5,669 nt of DNA from contig JAGRBY010000489.1 in the NCBI GenBank assembly GCA_020433835.1, positions 1-5,669 of the forward strand. The letters run 5' to 3'. Both the position numbers and the translations under genes were made by a program. Of this stretch, positions 5,121 to 5,669 are shown piece by piece. Every line of letters begins with the position of its first letter. Positions within the stretch are counted from its first letter, which is position 1. The DNA comes from Anaerolineae bacterium. GTDB lineage: Bacteria; Chloroflexota; Anaerolineae; 4572-78; J111. The notes under the pieces are model-generated. The model made no database searches. It was given only the letters and a program-made list of their open reading frames with translations, and had not been told where the DNA came from.

Positions 5121-5164
5121 ATCAAAATTGGCGGCGGAGCGCATCTGTTGCCGGTAATTTTGAT
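5121..5164. terminator. Hairpin 2, possible bidirectional terminator
   Basis: ATCAAAATT (5121-5129) and AATTTTGAT (5156-5164) are perfect inverted copies. After a 2-by-2 mismatch, CGGC (5132-5135) pairs with GCCG (5150-5153), leaving a 14-nt loop. A GC core flanked by an A-run before and a T-run after, on both strands, resembles a weak bidirectional Rho-independent terminator and would close the sigma factor operon. The T-run is short, so a regulatory stem-loop is an alternative. Confidence 0.4.
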
Positions 5165-5192
5165 AATTTATCGAGATCGGCTAATCTAACGT

Positions 5193-5236
5193 GTGCGGCG
5201 ATGACGGCTGTAGCGAATGTAGCGTCACCGCCGCGC
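5193..5236. repeat. Strong GC-rich hairpin 3 ahead of the DAHP synthase
   Basis: GTGCGGCGATGACG (5193-5206) pairs with CGTCACCGCCGCGC (5223-5236): 12 Watson-Crick pairs plus one G-U, with a single A-C mismatch. The stem can extend inward through CT/AG with a one-base bulge, leaving a loop of about 11 nt. It ends 31 nt before the DAHP synthase ATG. No U-run follows, only CAAAATTTG. It is positioned to act in the leader mRNA or as an operator; the function is unknown. Confidence 0.5.
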
Positions 5237-5267
5237 CAAAATTTGTAATGATAGCCGAATCGATACC

Positions 5268-5669
5268 ATGAAAACAAAATCCTGGACACCTTCAAGCTGG
5301 CGCACCAAGCCGATTGCCCAGCAACCCCATTATCCCGACCCGACGCTGCTGCATCGCACCGAAACGGAGCTTCGGGCCAAACCACCCCTTGTCTTTGCCG
5401 TCGAAATCGATCAATTGAGCCAGGCCCTAGCCCGTGTGGCCGAGGGCAAGGCATTTTTGCTGCAAGGTGGCGATTGTGCCGAAAGTTTCGCCGAATTCAA
5501 CGCAGCGAAGATCGAAGATACCTGCAAAATCCTGTTGCAGATGGCCGTAGTGCTGACATTTGCCGGAAGTTGCCCTGTGGTCAAGGTCGCCCGCCTGGCC
5601 GGACAATTTGCCAAGCCCCGTTCCAGCGATAGCGAGATTATCGACGGCATCGCGCTGCCTAGCTATCGG
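5268..5669 (+). CDS. aroG: Class II 3-deoxy-7-phosphoheptulonate (DAHP) synthase, N-terminal part
   Basis: The first 134 codons are present and run off the window; the full family length is about 450 residues. The enzyme condenses phosphoenolpyruvate with erythrose 4-phosphate, the first step of the shikimate pathway to aromatic amino acids, in the cytosol. Class II features are plain: S-W-R-x-K-P-I-x-Q-Q-P-x-Y-P-D (10-24), P-P-L-V-F (39-43), [10 protein letters not shown] (65-74) and [16 protein letters not shown] (104-119), ending L-P-S-Y-R. C70 corresponds to the metal-ligand cysteine (Cys87 of the M. tuberculosis enzyme), and R109 to its PEP-binding arginine (Arg126), with the same 39-residue spacing. 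The ATG at 5268 fits the usual N terminus but lacks a Shine-Dalgarno sequence. The symbol follows the mycobacterial name; class II enzymes are also named aroF or aroA. Confidence 0.93.
   Translation, partial: MKTKSWTPSSWRTKPIAQQPHYPDPTLLHRTETELRAKPPLVFAVEIDQLSQALARVAEGKAFLLQGGDCAESFAEFNAAKIEDTCKILLQMAVVLTFAGSCPVVKVARLAGQFAKPRSSDSEIIDGIALPSYR

Larger units (their letters stand above)
4964..5267 (+). other. Intergenic spacer with three large inverted repeats
   Basis: No credible gene lies in these 304 bp between the sigma factor stop and the DAHP synthase start. It contains three successive hairpin-forming sequences (5020-5080, 5121-5164, 5193-5236), listed separately. Part is the 3' end of the sigma operon, and part should be the promoter and leader of the DAHP synthase. 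I see no clear -35/-10 pair, and no recognisable T-box or riboswitch core. Confidence 0.5.

Noticed and set aside
5122..5650. Minus-strand open frames across the DAHP synthase start and its leader
   Set aside because: The plus strand has strong class II DAHP synthase motifs from 5268 on, and the minus frames match nothing recognisable.

Overview
The window carries ordinary bacterial genes of mixed origin. Nothing in it is diagnostic of a species. Moderate GC, an ECF41-type sigma factor, a class II DAHP synthase, a pentapeptide-repeat protein with a Y-D-x-R-T-x-W...GF-P tail and a remnant of a sterol-glucosyltransferase-like gene would fit a Chloroflexota member of about 50% GC (Herpetosiphon-like), but this is a low-confidence guess. 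By eye, the left half (about 208-2720) is more AT-rich and holds small, orphan or decayed genes. The right half (2720-5669) is richer in GC and holds well-conserved genes.

Left half, in order: the C-terminal end of a DinB-family protein (+); a 129-bp candidate MITE with imperfect 17-bp terminal inverted repeats and a 7-bp target duplication; an OsmC-family thiol peroxidase-like gene (+); an intrinsic terminator read on the minus strand; a 64-aa minus-strand hypothetical gene; a divergent 39-residue single-membrane-span microprotein (+); a pentapeptide-repeat gene (+) behind a tandemly duplicated Shine-Dalgarno leader; and a minus-strand glycosyltransferase remnant that keeps only the first ~25 and last ~40 residues of the family.

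Right half: a two-gene operon of an FAD-dependent phytoene-desaturase/amine-oxidase-like enzyme followed after 7 bp by an ECF41-family sigma factor with its fused SnoaL-like C-terminal domain. The enzyme gene is preceded by TGTCACA-N16-CGTC, which matches the promoter described for ECF41 sigma factors. The sequence therefore shows a likely closed circuit in which the sigma factor transcribes the oxidoreductase and, by read-through, itself. A 304-bp spacer with three consecutive large inverted repeats follows, and then the first 134 codons of a class II DAHP synthase (entry to the shikimate pathway), cut by the window edge.

The most interesting items are the ECF41 promoter/operon circuit, the in-frame collapsed glycosyltransferase gene, the candidate MITE upstream of the OsmC gene, and the structured leader before the DAHP synthase. 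I found no CRISPR array, tRNA, rRNA or intact insertion sequence.
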